A stretch of 34,992 nt of DNA from Acanthamoeba sp. SK_2022b (Eukaryota; Discosea; Longamoebia; Acanthamoebidae): positions 1 through 34,992 of the forward strand of contig JANDJZ010000566.1 in assembly GCA_027943245.1 (NCBI GenBank). Direction: 5' to 3'. The position numbers and the translations under genes are program-made. Below the pieces are notes generated by a model. That model worked only from the letters and a program-made list of their open reading frames with translations. It made no database searches and was not told where the DNA came from. Shown piece after piece: positions 8,193 to 15,241 of the stretch. The stretch's first letter is position 1. The number at the start of each line of letters is the position of its first letter.

Positions 8193-8440
8193 CATGTACG
8201 CCTAAGTGCGCCACAATTGGCCCGGTGACCACAAAGGTCAACATGGTGCCGACTGTTCCACAGGTCAGAATGAAATTCACCAGATTGGGTGAGGAAACAC
8301 TCGCTTGCTGTGAGCCGAGCGTAATCACCGTGGTATAAATCGCGCTGGAAACAAAACCAGGCCCGAAGATGAAATACTTTAAGATGTGAATTTCATCGCC
8401 GCTAACAAACAGGAACATGGTCAACGTGGCTAAGGCTGCG
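8128..8440 (-). pseudogene. Chimeric remnant: tsgA-like MFS transporter fragment fused in frame to the ydcZ 3' end
   Basis: The minus-strand frame has two parts. From about 8440 down to 8193 it reads a piece near the C-terminus of a TsgA-like major-facilitator protein, including [17 protein letters not shown] and [19 protein letters not shown]. From 8192 to the stop it reads the last residues of YdcZ ([20 protein letters not shown]). The frame is open across the junction, but it has no credible start: homology runs straight into an IS remnant at about 8440. The TsgA N-terminus and most of its membrane segments are absent. It is almost certainly a non-functional recombination scar rather than a new transporter. 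Confidence 0.82.
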
Positions 8441-8833
8441 AGCACCGGTGGCTATAACAGCATGACCGTGCAGGACATGATGCAGGGAGCCGCGGAGAAG
8501 CGCTTCGAAGTGACGCTCCCGGACAAACCGGTGCAGTGGCTGACGGACAATGGTTCGGCGTATACGACGCATGGCACGCGCAAGTTCGCCACAGAGTTGA
8601 ATCTGGAAGCCTACACAACGGCAGCGAGCAGCCCACAGAGCAACGGCATGGCCGAGCGGTTCGTGAAGACGATGAAGGAAGACTACATCGCGTTCATGCC
8701 AAAACCGAATGTGCGAACGGCGCTGCAGAACCTTGCTGAGGCGTTCAATCATTACAATGAAAACCATCCGCACAGCGCACTGGGATATCACTCCCCGAGA
8801 GAACACCGGCGCCTGCGGGCATTGTTAACTTAA
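8436..8833 (+). pseudogene. IS3-family transposase OrfB, C-terminal fragment
   Basis: About 130 residues of the integrase (rve) domain of an IS2-group Orf[12 protein letters not shown] carries the second Asp of the DDE triad and [11 protein letters not shown] carries the Glu. The C-terminal [16 protein letters not shown] motif is typical of the family. The first catalytic Asp and the whole N-terminal region are missing. An upstream ATG at 8417 lies in the tsgA remnant on the opposite strand, so it is not a true start. Confidence 0.85.
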
Positions 8834-8870
8834 GATACAAAAGCTGTCTGGAGATAGCGGGTCAAGATCA
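8436..8870 (+). mobile_element. Truncated IS3-family (IS2-group) insertion sequence, right end
   Basis: The element begins inside orfB, where it abuts the tsgA remnant at about 8436-8440, and runs to a terminal-repeat-like end TGTCTGGAGATAGCGGGTCA finishing at 8870. This end resembles the right end of IS2-type elements. Immediately after it, an IS256-family transposase frame resumes on the other strand, so this element inserted into an IS256-type element. The left end, orfA and most of orfB are missing. Confidence 0.75.
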
Positions 8871-9436
8871 CCTTCAGTGTCAATGCCCAGAGCGAGGAAT
8901 ACGGCTTTGTTAATCACGCTGCCAGCCTGACGAACCCCCACCACGATACAGTCAAGATAAACAATGGGATACAGTGCATCAAGAGACCTATTTTACCACT
9001 TTGTCACCTGTTCTTTAACTGCATCGGTGACTTTAGATATCAGCGTGGGAGACACGCCCGTATCGTACATTTCCTTGAACGTGGCGACGATTTCGCGGGT
9101 GGTCATGCCTTTGGCATAGAGGGACCAAATCTGGATGTCCATCTGCGCAATACGCGTCTGGTAACTGAGGTTCAAAAGTATTTTCACGGTCACGCGGGGT
9201 GTTCAGCTCGCTCTCGCCGTCATCACTCAGCAGCATTTTTGACGCGTAGCCATTGCGGGTATTTGAGCCTTTTTTGGGCGCGTTTTTCTCGTGTCCGAGG
9301 TGCTCGCTTAGTTCTGCATTGAGCGCCGTTTCGACGGTAAGCTTCGTCAACATCCGGAAAAACTGGTTGAGGTCGGCTTCGGTTTTAAGGCCTTTGCCAG
9401 TTCAGCAGTCAGCGCTTTGAGTTTATTTTCGTCCAT
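8871..9436 (-). pseudogene. Decayed IS256-family transposase, N-terminal part
   Basis: The minus-strand ATG at 9436 opens MDENKLKALTAELAKAL, the usual start of an IS256-type (mutator) transposase. Three lesions are visible. A one-base loss soon after codon 15 shifts the frame before LTKLTVETALNAELSEHLGHE. A deletion of roughly ten bases follows NTFEPQL. An in-frame TAA at 8993-8995 sits where family members have Gln, after VKEQVTKW. Beyond that stop the frame continues as [20 protein letters not shown] up to 8871, where the IS3 element interrupts it. That last stretch holds the first DDE Asp (YLDCI). The remaining two thirds is gone. It cannot make active transposase. Confidence 0.88.
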
Positions 9437-9658
9437 AACTGCCTGTCTCGGTTGTGGGAATGAACATATCAAAAACAGGCAGATACACAATTTAAATTAC
9501 AGTCTCTATTCGCACGGCTTTGGTCGAGAAATTCTACGGCGACCGAGTGGTATTATATTTCATCTTCTTGCTCCACGCCTATACCCTATGGTTTACAAAG
9601 TTATTTTATCGCATGGCACATATAACCCCCTCCCTTTAATACTATATCCTTTAAGCAT
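9437..9658. other. A+T-rich spacer without supported gene
   Basis: Base composition drops sharply relative to flanking chromosome. The plus-strand open frame crossing it (9417-9668) overlaps the transposase start and has no family resemblance or convincing ribosome-binding site. The outer end of the IS256-type element probably lies near 9440-9500, but I could not delimit an inverted repeat. Confidence 0.4.
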
Positions 9659-10528
9659 TCAAATATAGCCAATAAATGGATGAACTCGCTTTTGTCTGAC
9701 GGGATGAACATAGCTTAAATATGAATCACCCGGTGTAGCCTCCACCGTTAAAGATGTACACAACCCTTTAACTGTCTCAAGCGTAACTTGCCATAGAAAT
9801 ATTGATCTCATATTAGATATCCGAGTAATTTCCATTGATGCAACGACAAAGGGATCTTTCGATTTTTTTTGGTATGTAGACACCCAGTGATTAAGCCTTT
9901 TATTTTTCAACTCGCCACTCAAAAGATCGTAGTCGAACGTAACATAGTATTCAGTTGGATAAGCATCCGAAAGCCCATCATACATAAACATCTGAACAAT
10001 ATTATATGCATAGCCGTTGATCCGGTTCGTTGTGTGTTTTCTCCATATTGGCATTTGCCTGCTAAGACCCCAGTCTTTTTCAATAAAACTAGCCAAATAA
10101 ATAATCTTATTAGCAGACTGGAAATCGAGAATACCTTTATTATTGGTCGTAATCCACGACTCAAGGCCATAAGGTCGTGGATAGGGGCAGCCGTTTTCCT
10201 GTAAAAATTCGTTACCTGATTCAGGGTGTAAAAGAGGTGGAATTGGTGATTGCCACATTGAGCGCCAGAGCAGCGTAGAAAAATTCAGAGGTGGCAGCTC
10301 AGCACGAGCAATGACTCTGCCAGCAACCGCACGGAGATGTTGTGCACTATATACAGCTAGAAGTTGATAACGTGGATCAGATGTTAGCATAGCATAAATA
10401 TCCATCACTACAGTCGTATAGTTAGATAATAGTACATGCTCTAAAATTACAATGCCATAGTATATATTGTGTAACGTAACGACAGGTACAGATTCATGAA
10501 CGCTCTGGCCTGTTTGCCAGGCTGGCAA
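9659..10528 (-). CDS. Hypothetical protein of unknown family in the accessory insert
   Basis: The minus-strand frame codes for up to 289 residues and I do not recognise it. Visible features are an aromatic-rich soluble protein without signal peptide or obvious membrane spans, with segments such as ENGCPYPRPYGLESWI, INGYAYNIVQMFMYDG and YVTFDYDLLSGELKNKRLNHW. The start is uncertain. The first possible codon is TTG at 10528 without a good ribosome-binding site; an ATG lies near 10405. The frame remains open a little upstream of the TTG, so a truncated 5' end is possible. Base composition is much lower in GC than the chromosome, indicating transfer. It lies back-to-back with the secreted-protein gene at 10601, so the two may have been acquired together. 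Confidence 0.55.
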   Translation of the reverse strand: MPAWQTGQSVHESVPVVTLHNIYYGIVILEHVLLSNYTTVVMDIYAMLTSDPRYQLLAVYSAQHLRAVAGRVIARAELPPLNFSTLLWRSMWQSPIPPLLHPESGNEFLQENGCPYPRPYGLESWITTNNKGILDFQSANKIIYLASFIEKDWGLSRQMPIWRKHTTNRINGYAYNIVQMFMYDGLSDAYPTEYYVTFDYDLLSGELKNKRLNHWVSTYQKKSKDPFVVASMEITRISNMRSIFLWQVTLETVKGLCTSLTVEATPGDSYLSYVHPVRQKRVHPFIGYI

Positions 10529-10532
10529 AAAG

Positions 10533-10562
10533 TTGCGATATATGGCAATACGTAGATATAAT
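10533..10562 (+). promoter_or_regulatory. Candidate promoter of the secreted YD-repeat-like protein gene
   Basis: TTGCGA (10533-10538), an 18-bp spacer and a perfect TATAAT (10557-10562) sit in the gap between the two divergent accessory genes. Transcription would start near 10569, about 30 nt before the proposed start codon. Confidence 0.5.
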
Positions 10563-10600
10563 CATACAACATCAATGTGCTATGACATGGAGTGTTCACT

Positions 10601-11464
10601 TTGAAAAAATCAATGTTGCTCTTTTTGCCGCTCATTTATTCATGCAATGTATATGCAAATAAAAATCTCTGCTCTGAAAAAACATCAGCCAACAACGCCT
10701 TTAATAATGCCATCTTGGCTCAAGAGTGGTCAGCTAAGAAAACGCCTAAAAAAATCAGCATGCGTATAACCAGCAAGGATGACTATATCTCGGCTGATTC
10801 CCAGGTAGAGTTTGATGACTGCGGTACCCTGCTGCATTCACGCGCTAAAAAAACCGTCAGGTCACAAATTAACAAGAGTATTTTAGTGATCCAGTTCAGC
10901 AGCACGCTTGATAAAAACCATAGCAACTGGGATTACAGCTCAACATTTAACATGTCTATGATTGAGAATGACAATGCCCGCCATGAGCTGATGGCGCAAG
11001 AAATCAGCGGCACCGTGCTCACCGATGGCGGTGGCCGAATCGTCCGTTCGGAAGAGGCATCCGACCTGCTAGTCAAGCAAAAGCACCAGTCAAGCAAGGC
11101 GGTAACAACATATTTAGCCGATGACGCCGGGAGGCTGTCCAAGGCAAAACGCGTTAGTACGCTGGGCAATGACAGTGGCAACACCGTTTATAGTTATGGC
11201 GCTAAAAATCTTTTAATAAGAACAAAATCAGGTACAACCACCGCAGATTTTACTTATGATAATGACGATAGAGAGTTAACCAGCAAAGAAGTGATGAAGT
11301 CCTTCACCACAGAAACGACCACAACCACCTGTAAAAGCTGGAATAAGTTTGGAAGATGTATTAATGCTCAGCAAAATATTTCAATTTTGATTAAAGACGT
11401 GAAGAAAAACCGGGATAACGTCTACGACCACGTTGCAGAAATAAAGTATGACTATGTTTACTAG
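10601..11464 (+). CDS. Secreted hypothetical protein with YD-like repeats
   Basis: The frame is open from GTG at 10592, but TTG at 10601 is the better start: GGAG at 10589-10592 lies eight bases before it. The product of about 287 residues begins with a typical signal peptide (KKS, a hydrophobic LLFLPLIYSC core, cleavage probably after VYA). Four short motifs resemble the YD repeats of RHS-type proteins: FDDCGTLL, TDGGGRIV, ADDAGRLS and YDNDDREL, at about residues 74, 144, 176 and 222 counted from the GTG. Two Cys flank a SWNKFGR segment near the C-terminus. It is low in GC and has no recognised family. It could be an exported beta-rich surface or periplasmic protein; a role as effector-associated or immunity protein is speculation. 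Confidence 0.65.
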   Translation: MKKSMLLFLPLIYSCNVYANKNLCSEKTSANNAFNNAILAQEWSAKKTPKKISMRITSKDDYISADSQVEFDDCGTLLHSRAKKTVRSQINKSILVIQFSSTLDKNHSNWDYSSTFNMSMIENDNARHELMAQEISGTVLTDGGGRIVRSEEASDLLVKQKHQSSKAVTTYLADDAGRLSKAKRVSTLGNDSGNTVYSYGAKNLLIRTKSGTTTADFTYDNDDRELTSKEVMKSFTTETTTTTCKSWNKFGRCINAQQNISILIKDVKKNRDNVYDHVAEIKYDYVY

Positions 11465-11467
11465 ATT

Positions 11468-11497
11468 GTTATCGGGGGAATAGTTTCCCCCGATAAC
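11468..11497. terminator. Perfect 13-bp inverted repeat after the secreted-protein gene
   Basis: GTTATCGGGGGAA is followed by a four-base spacer and its exact complement, starting four bases after the stop codon. There is no T tract on either strand, so it is an imperfect fit to an intrinsic terminator. Its position still suggests transcription end or mRNA 3' protection. Confidence 0.5.
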
Positions 11498-11550
11498 ATG
11501 CGGCGTAGCTCAAGGCGCAGAAACAATCCCGGCGGCGGCAAACCGCTCCC

Positions 11551-11615
11551 TCAAAAGCTGCGTTTCGCCACCAGATAGGCGCCCGCCACCAGCAGCAAGG
11601 CGCCGAACAGCGCCG
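11551..11615. repeat. 65-bp direct repeat, right copy (3' end of intact ydcZ)
   Basis: Matches 8128-8192 with one mismatch. Here it forms the genuine 3' end of the complete ydcZ gene, so the left copy is the duplicated one. Confidence 0.9.
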
Positions 11616-11991
11616 GCAGATTCTCGCGCAGCGCCGCCGGGCCAGCGCGGTAGACGTCCACCAGCAGCCCCATGCACAGCTGGCTGGCGACCAGGATCGA
11701 GATGGTGGCCGCCGCCCCCAGTTTTTGGTAGCCAAGGATACCGGCAAACACGAACAGCGATCCCAGCAGCCCCGGCAGCAGCATCCACCACCTGGCGGCG
11801 CCGGTCACTTCCGCCACCGCGTCGAGGCCGTTTTTGGCCAGCAGCAACCCCACCAGCAGCAGCAAACCGACGCTGGAGTTGATTACCAGCGTGATAAGGA
11901 TGGTCGAGACGCTTTCGGTAATGCGCACCATCAGCAGATTTTGCACCACCAGCCCCATTCCCGCCGCCACCAGCAGCAACAGCATATTCAT
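11551..11991 (-). CDS. ydcZ: YdcZ-type (DUF606/DMT) small membrane transporter
   Basis: A 146-residue membrane protein with about five hydrophobic helices, beginning MNMLLLLVAAGMGLVVQNLLM and ending [15 protein letters not shown]. Length and pattern match the YdcZ family (E. coli 149 residues), members of the drug/metabolite transporter superfamily. The ATG at 11991 is preceded by a GGGAGA site; the frame is open further upstream but that part overlaps the acetyltransferase gene. It sits 17 bp after that gene, matching the ydcZ-mnaT neighbourhood of E. coli, so co-transcription is likely. The substrate is unknown. Confidence 0.82.
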   Translation of the reverse strand: MNMLLLLVAAGMGLVVQNLLMVRITESVSTILITLVINSSVGLLLLVGLLLAKNGLDAVAEVTGAARWWMLLPGLLGSLFVFAGILGYQKLGAAATISILVASQLCMGLLVDVYRAGPAALRENLPALFGALLLVAGAYLVAKRSF

Positions 11992-12008
11992 CGCTCTGTC
12001 TCCCGGGA

Positions 12009-12527
12009 TCAGCGTGCGGGCGGCGTGGCCCGCTCGTCGAGCGTCAGCTGCAGGAAGGTCAGATCCAGCCATTGGCCGAATTTGGCACCCACCTGCTCCA
12101 TGCGCCCCACCTCGCGGAACCCGAGCGCCAGATGCAGCTGAATGGAGGCCTGATTGCCGGATTCGATGCCGGCTACCATCACGTGCTTGCCGATCTCCCG
12201 CGCCCGTGCGATCAGGGCGATCAACAGAGCTTTGCCAATCCCTTCACCGCGATGCGCCTGATGGACATACACCGAGTGTTCTACGGTATGGCGATAGCCG
12301 TCCCAGGCGCGCCAGTCGCCGAACGACGCGTAGCCGATCGCCTCGTCCGCACCGTTCACCGCCACCAGCACCGGGTAGCCCGCCGCCTGCCGTTCGCCGA
12401 TCCACGCCGCGCGATTGGCCGCATCCACCGTTTGTTCATTCCAGATGGCGGTGCTGTTCAACACCGCGTCGTTATAGATGGCGGCAATCGCCGCGCTATC
12501 GTTGAGCGTCGCATTTCGTATAATCAT
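12009..12527 (-). CDS. mnaT: GNAT N-acetyltransferase, MnaT/phosphinothricin-acetyltransferase type
   Basis: A 172-residue GNAT enzyme beginning MIIRNATLNDSAAIAAIYNDAVLNSTA, the MnaT (YncA)/Pat subfamily signature. The acetyl-CoA loop is HRGEGIGKALL at about residues 91-101, preceded by HSVYVHQ and followed by VAGIESGNQASIQLHLALGF. Characterised relatives acetylate L-methionine sulfoximine or sulfone and phosphinothricin in the cytosol. The start codon lies only 38 bp from the divergent XRE-cupin gene, and ydcZ follows downstream. MnaT is the likeliest assignment given the ydcZ linkage, though the exact substrate cannot be read from sequence. Confidence 0.85.
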   Translation of the reverse strand: MIIRNATLNDSAAIAAIYNDAVLNSTAIWNEQTVDAANRAAWIGERQAAGYPVLVAVNGADEAIGYASFGDWRAWDGYRHTVEHSVYVHQAHRGEGIGKALLIALIARAREIGKHVMVAGIESGNQASIQLHLALGFREVGRMEQVGAKFGQWLDLTFLQLTLDERATPPAR

Positions 12528-12529
12528 GG

Positions 12530-12557
12530 TTTACCCCGGCCAATTGTCCACTATAAT
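12530..12557 (+). promoter_or_regulatory. Promoter of the XRE-cupin regulator, overlapping mnaT control region
   Basis: TTTACC (12530-12535), 16-bp spacer and TATAAT (12552-12557). The expected transcription start (about 12564) is practically at the ATG (12566), implying a leaderless or near-leaderless mRNA. The 38-bp gap must also hold the mnaT promoter, so a regulator bound here would affect both directions. Confidence 0.55.
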
Positions 12558-12565
12558 AATACGAT

Positions 12566-13135
12566 ATGAATATTAAATTAGACAATCTAAATCAGCTGAT
12601 CGGCGCACGCATTCGCATTGAACGCGAGGCGCGCCACTGGTCGCTGTCCGATCTGGCCGAGCAGGCGGGCGTTTCACGGGCGATGGTTCATAAGATCGAG
12701 CGCGGCGAGAGCAGCCCGACGGCGATGCTGCTGGGCAGGCTAGCGGGGGCGTTCGGCCTCAGCATGTCCAAGCTCATCGCCCGGGCGGAAACGCAGGAAG
12801 GCCGGCTGCTGCGCCGGGAAGATCAGCCGGTCTGGGTCGATCCGGAGAGCGGCTACGTGCGGCGCCACGTTTCGCCGCGCACCGATCTGCCGCTCGATCT
12901 GGTGCGTATCGAACTGCCGGCCGGCGCGACGATCCCGATGCCGGCTTCGGTGTATGCCTTCAAGCGCCAGCTGATCTGGGTCTTATCCGGCGAGTTGGTC
13001 TTTGTGGAAGGTGACGCGCGCCATGACATGGCCGAGGGAGACTGCCTGGAGCTCGGCCCGCCGGCGGACTGCCGCTTTGAAAACCAGAGCGACCAACCGT
13101 GCGTGTATATGGTGGCGGTGCTGAGCGCCGCCTGA
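12566..13135 (+). CDS. XRE-family regulator with C-terminal cupin domain
   Basis: The 189-residue protein has a lambda-repressor-type helix-turn-helix at residues 12-66 (IGARIRIEREARHWSLSDLA, then AGVSRAMVHKIERGESSPT) and a cupin fold from about 110 to 185 (QLIWVLSGELVFVEG, then GDCLELGPPADCRFEN). This architecture is that of SutR/PuuR-like sensors, whose cupin binds a small ligand. It is divergent from mnaT-ydcZ over 38 bp, so control of those genes and of itself is the simplest inference. The domain is cupin-like, but only one short metal-ligand-like stretch is evident, so metal binding is uncertain. Confidence 0.85.
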   Translation: MNIKLDNLNQLIGARIRIEREARHWSLSDLAEQAGVSRAMVHKIERGESSPTAMLLGRLAGAFGLSMSKLIARAETQEGRLLRREDQPVWVDPESGYVRRHVSPRTDLPLDLVRIELPAGATIPMPASVYAFKRQLIWVLSGELVFVEGDARHDMAEGDCLELGPPADCRFENQSDQPCVYMVAVLSAA

Positions 13136-13148
13136 CGCCCCGCCCGCG

Positions 13149-13442
13149 CTAGCCCTGCGTCGGCCGGTTATAGCCGGCGCGGAAAAACTTCTCCGCCAGC
13201 CGGCTGTCGCCGCCGGAAAAGAACTCGCTCATCGGCTCACTGCCGAGGCCATAGGCGCGGCTCAGCTGCCCGGCTTCGAACGCCGCCCGGTTTTCGTCGC
13301 CGCAGCGCTGCGCCAAATGATGCGCATAGCCGAGCACAAAGCCGCGCTTGTAGTCGGAGCAAAAGCGCGACAGCTCCGTCTCCGGCTTCAGGTTTTCCGC
13401 CTTTAGCCCCGCCAACAGCCCTTTGCCAAAATGGTCACCCAC
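13149..13442 (-). CDS. yghW: DUF2623 (YghW-like) small protein
   Basis: About 97 residues, starting VGDHFGKGLLAGLKAEN and containing DYKRGFVLGYAHH and FEAGQLSRAYGL. These are close to the conserved HFGKGL-AGLKA and CADYKRGFVLGY features of enterobacterial DUF2623/YghW proteins (95 residues in E. coli). A GTG at 13442, with GGAGG five bases upstream, is preferred over the more distal ATG at 13463: it gives the family length and places HFGKGL at the usual position. The function is unknown. It is a single gene facing the XRE-cupin gene tail to tail. Confidence 0.75.
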   Translation of the reverse strand: MGDHFGKGLLAGLKAENLKPETELSRFCSDYKRGFVLGYAHHLAQRCGDENRAAFEAGQLSRAYGLGSEPMSEFFSGGDSRLAEKFFRAGYNRPTQG

Positions 13443-13531
13443 GGTTTCCTCCTCATTACGCAATCGCTATATAACAAAATATACAGCGAATAAGCGAACG
13501 AGAACATACTCCCTAAGTTTTACTCGCCGCA

Positions 13532-13555
13532 TAAAAAAGGCCCGCCAAGCGGGCC
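13532..13555 (-). terminator. Terminator of the nitroreductase gene
   Basis: Minus-strand stem GGCCCGC / GCGGGCC with a three-base loop, followed by a run of six T. It lies 18 bp beyond the nitroreductase stop. Confidence 0.82.
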
Positions 13556-13572
13556 TGAGGGAAAGCGGGAAA

Positions 13573-14160
13573 TCACAGCGTGAAATTCAGCCCTTCGCTG
13601 ACGGTCTTGCCCAGCGGCAGGCGGCCCGACGGCGCCTCTTTTTCCTGCAGGAAATCCGGCAGGCGGGCCTTGTCGCCCGGTTTACCGATCGCCACCATGG
13701 CGTGCACCGCATAGTCGTCCGGCAGCTGCAGCGCCGCCTTAATCTTGTCGTGGTGAATGCCGCTCATGCAGTGGGTCAACCAGCCTTTCAGGTGCGCCTG
13801 ATGCGCCAGGCTGGCCCAGGCGGCGCCGGTGTCGAACGCGTGGGTCGGGTTGTCCACCAGCCGCTCGCCGTTCAGGCTGGTGGTTTTGGAGACGATCACC
13901 ACCAGCGCCGAGGCGTGCTGCGCCCAGCCGCGGTTGAAGTCGATCAGGAATTCCAGGTAGTTCTCCCAGCTGTCGGAACCGTGCTTACTGTAGGCAAAGC
14001 GCCACGGCTGAATGTTGTAGGCCGATGGCGACCAGCGCGCCGCTTCAAAAAAGCTCAGCAGCGTTTGATCGTCGATGGCGTCGTTGGCCATCGCGCGCGG
14101 CGACCAGCGCTCGATAAATTGCGCATCAATCGGGTAATCGGAGGTTCTTGGCTGGCTCAT
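13573..14160 (-). CDS. Nitroreductase-family FMN oxidoreductase
   Basis: A 195-residue nitroreductase-fold protein. The N-terminal FMN-contacting element RWSPRAM is followed by FFEAARWSPSAYNIQPWRF, the classic S-x-x-N-x-Q/P-W/R flavin-binding signature. Later come the GAAWASLAHQAHLKGW helix and a VHAMVAIGKPGDKARLP strand and turn typical of the family. It is probably a dimeric cytosolic NAD(P)H-dependent reductase of nitro compounds, quinones or similar substrates; the natural substrate is unknown. The gene stands alone, with its own terminator, beside a LysR regulator on the same strand. Confidence 0.88.
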   Translation of the reverse strand: MSQPRTSDYPIDAQFIERWSPRAMANDAIDDQTLLSFFEAARWSPSAYNIQPWRFAYSKHGSDSWENYLEFLIDFNRGWAQHASALVVIVSKTTSLNGERLVDNPTHAFDTGAAWASLAHQAHLKGWLTHCMSGIHHDKIKAALQLPDDYAVHAMVAIGKPGDKARLPDFLQEKEAPSGRLPLGKTVSEGLNFTL

Positions 14161-14229
14161 GATAGGTTCTCGCAGTGAAGTAAAAACAAAAGTTCGCTGA
14201 TATTCCCACAGCTTAGAACGATAAAACTT

Positions 14230-15126
14230 TTATTTCGTGCCATTGCCCTGCGGCAGCTCCTGCTGCAGCCAGGCAAGAAACGCCCTGACCGGCGGATGCC
14301 GCTCGCGCCCCGGCGCGCACAGCACGCTATAGGCGGCGCCCGGTACGCGCACCTCCGGCCGGTACGCCACCAACAGACCGTTGTCCACCATATCGGACAC
14401 CATCACCGAACTGGCGAGCACCAGCCCCTGCCCGGCCACCGCTGCCTGCAGGGCGTAATGCTCCTCGTGATAGCTGCGCATCGCCGCATGGCGCTGCCAC
14501 CAGTCTACGCCGGCAGCCCGGCACCAGTCGCGCCAGCCGCTGTCGTACAGCGCCGAATCCCCCCACTTGACGGTGATCAGCACCGGATTTTCCGGCTCGG
14601 CGGCGGCCAGCCCCGGCGCGGCGTAGACGCCAAAGCTTTCCTCCAGCCGCGCCGTCTGATGCAGCGCAGGATACTGCGCGCGGCTGTAACGCACCGCCAC
14701 GTCCACGCTGGCGTCCTGCTGCAGATCGATCACCTCGGCACAGGCCTCCAGGCGCACCAGATAGTGTGGGTACGCCTGATAGAAACGCCCCAGGCGCGGC
14801 ACCAGCCACAGCGCCGCGAAAGAGTGCGTGACCGAGACGCACAGCGACCCGGTGCTGGGCTGCGGCCGCAGGCCCTCGAGCGTGGCGGCGATGTCCAGCA
14901 GCGCGCCGTGCACCCCGGCAAACAGCGTTTCGCCTTTCGGCGTCAGCCGCACGCCGCGCGGCACCCGCTCGAACAGCGCAAACCCCAACTGCTGTTCCAG
15001 CGCTTTGATCTGGTGCGAAATCGCCGTCGGCGTCACCGCCAGCTCGGCCGCCGCCAGCTTGAAGCTGCGCAGGCGAGCGGCGGATTCAAAGGTGCGTAAT
15101 GCGTTGACGGGCAGCGTGGCAAACAT
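14230..15126 (-). CDS. LysR-family transcriptional regulator, GcvA-like
   Basis: 298 residues with an N-terminal winged helix-turn-helix (LPVNALRTFESAARLRSFKLAAAELAVTPTAISHQIKALEQQLG), the wording typical of the GcvA/AmpR branch of LysR proteins. A periplasmic-binding-like effector domain occupies about 90-290. It diverges from the flavin-reductase gene starting at 15242, with a 115-bp shared control region, so that gene is its most likely target. The effector is unknown. Confidence 0.88.
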   Translation of the reverse strand: MFATLPVNALRTFESAARLRSFKLAAAELAVTPTAISHQIKALEQQLGFALFERVPRGVRLTPKGETLFAGVHGALLDIAATLEGLRPQPSTGSLCVSVTHSFAALWLVPRLGRFYQAYPHYLVRLEACAEVIDLQQDASVDVAVRYSRAQYPALHQTARLEESFGVYAAPGLAAAEPENPVLITVKWGDSALYDSGWRDWCRAAGVDWWQRHAAMRSYHEEHYALQAAVAGQGLVLASSVMVSDMVDNGLLVAYRPEVRVPGAAYSVLCAPGRERHPPVRAFLAWLQQELPQGNGTK

Positions 15127-15241
15127 GGCGAAGCCTCTTGAGATGAGTTGAAATCATCCTGGCAGAAAAGCGGTCATTTGTCGCCCGCCGGCACTTGTTT
15201 CTAGAGTAGGGCTGAATCCACTTCATACCGAGGAACATGAC

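Noticed and set aside
9417..9668. 83-codon plus-strand open frame in the accessory insert
   Set aside because: It starts inside the transposase remnant on the opposite strand and has no convincing ribosome-binding site or family pattern.
7995..11550. Integrase-type att site: duplication of the tRNA-Asn 3' end
   Set aside because: No copy of the tRNA 3' sequence (for example CAGTCAGAGGAGCCA) was seen near the right end of the insert, and there is no integrase gene. The duplicated sequence is the ydcZ end instead.
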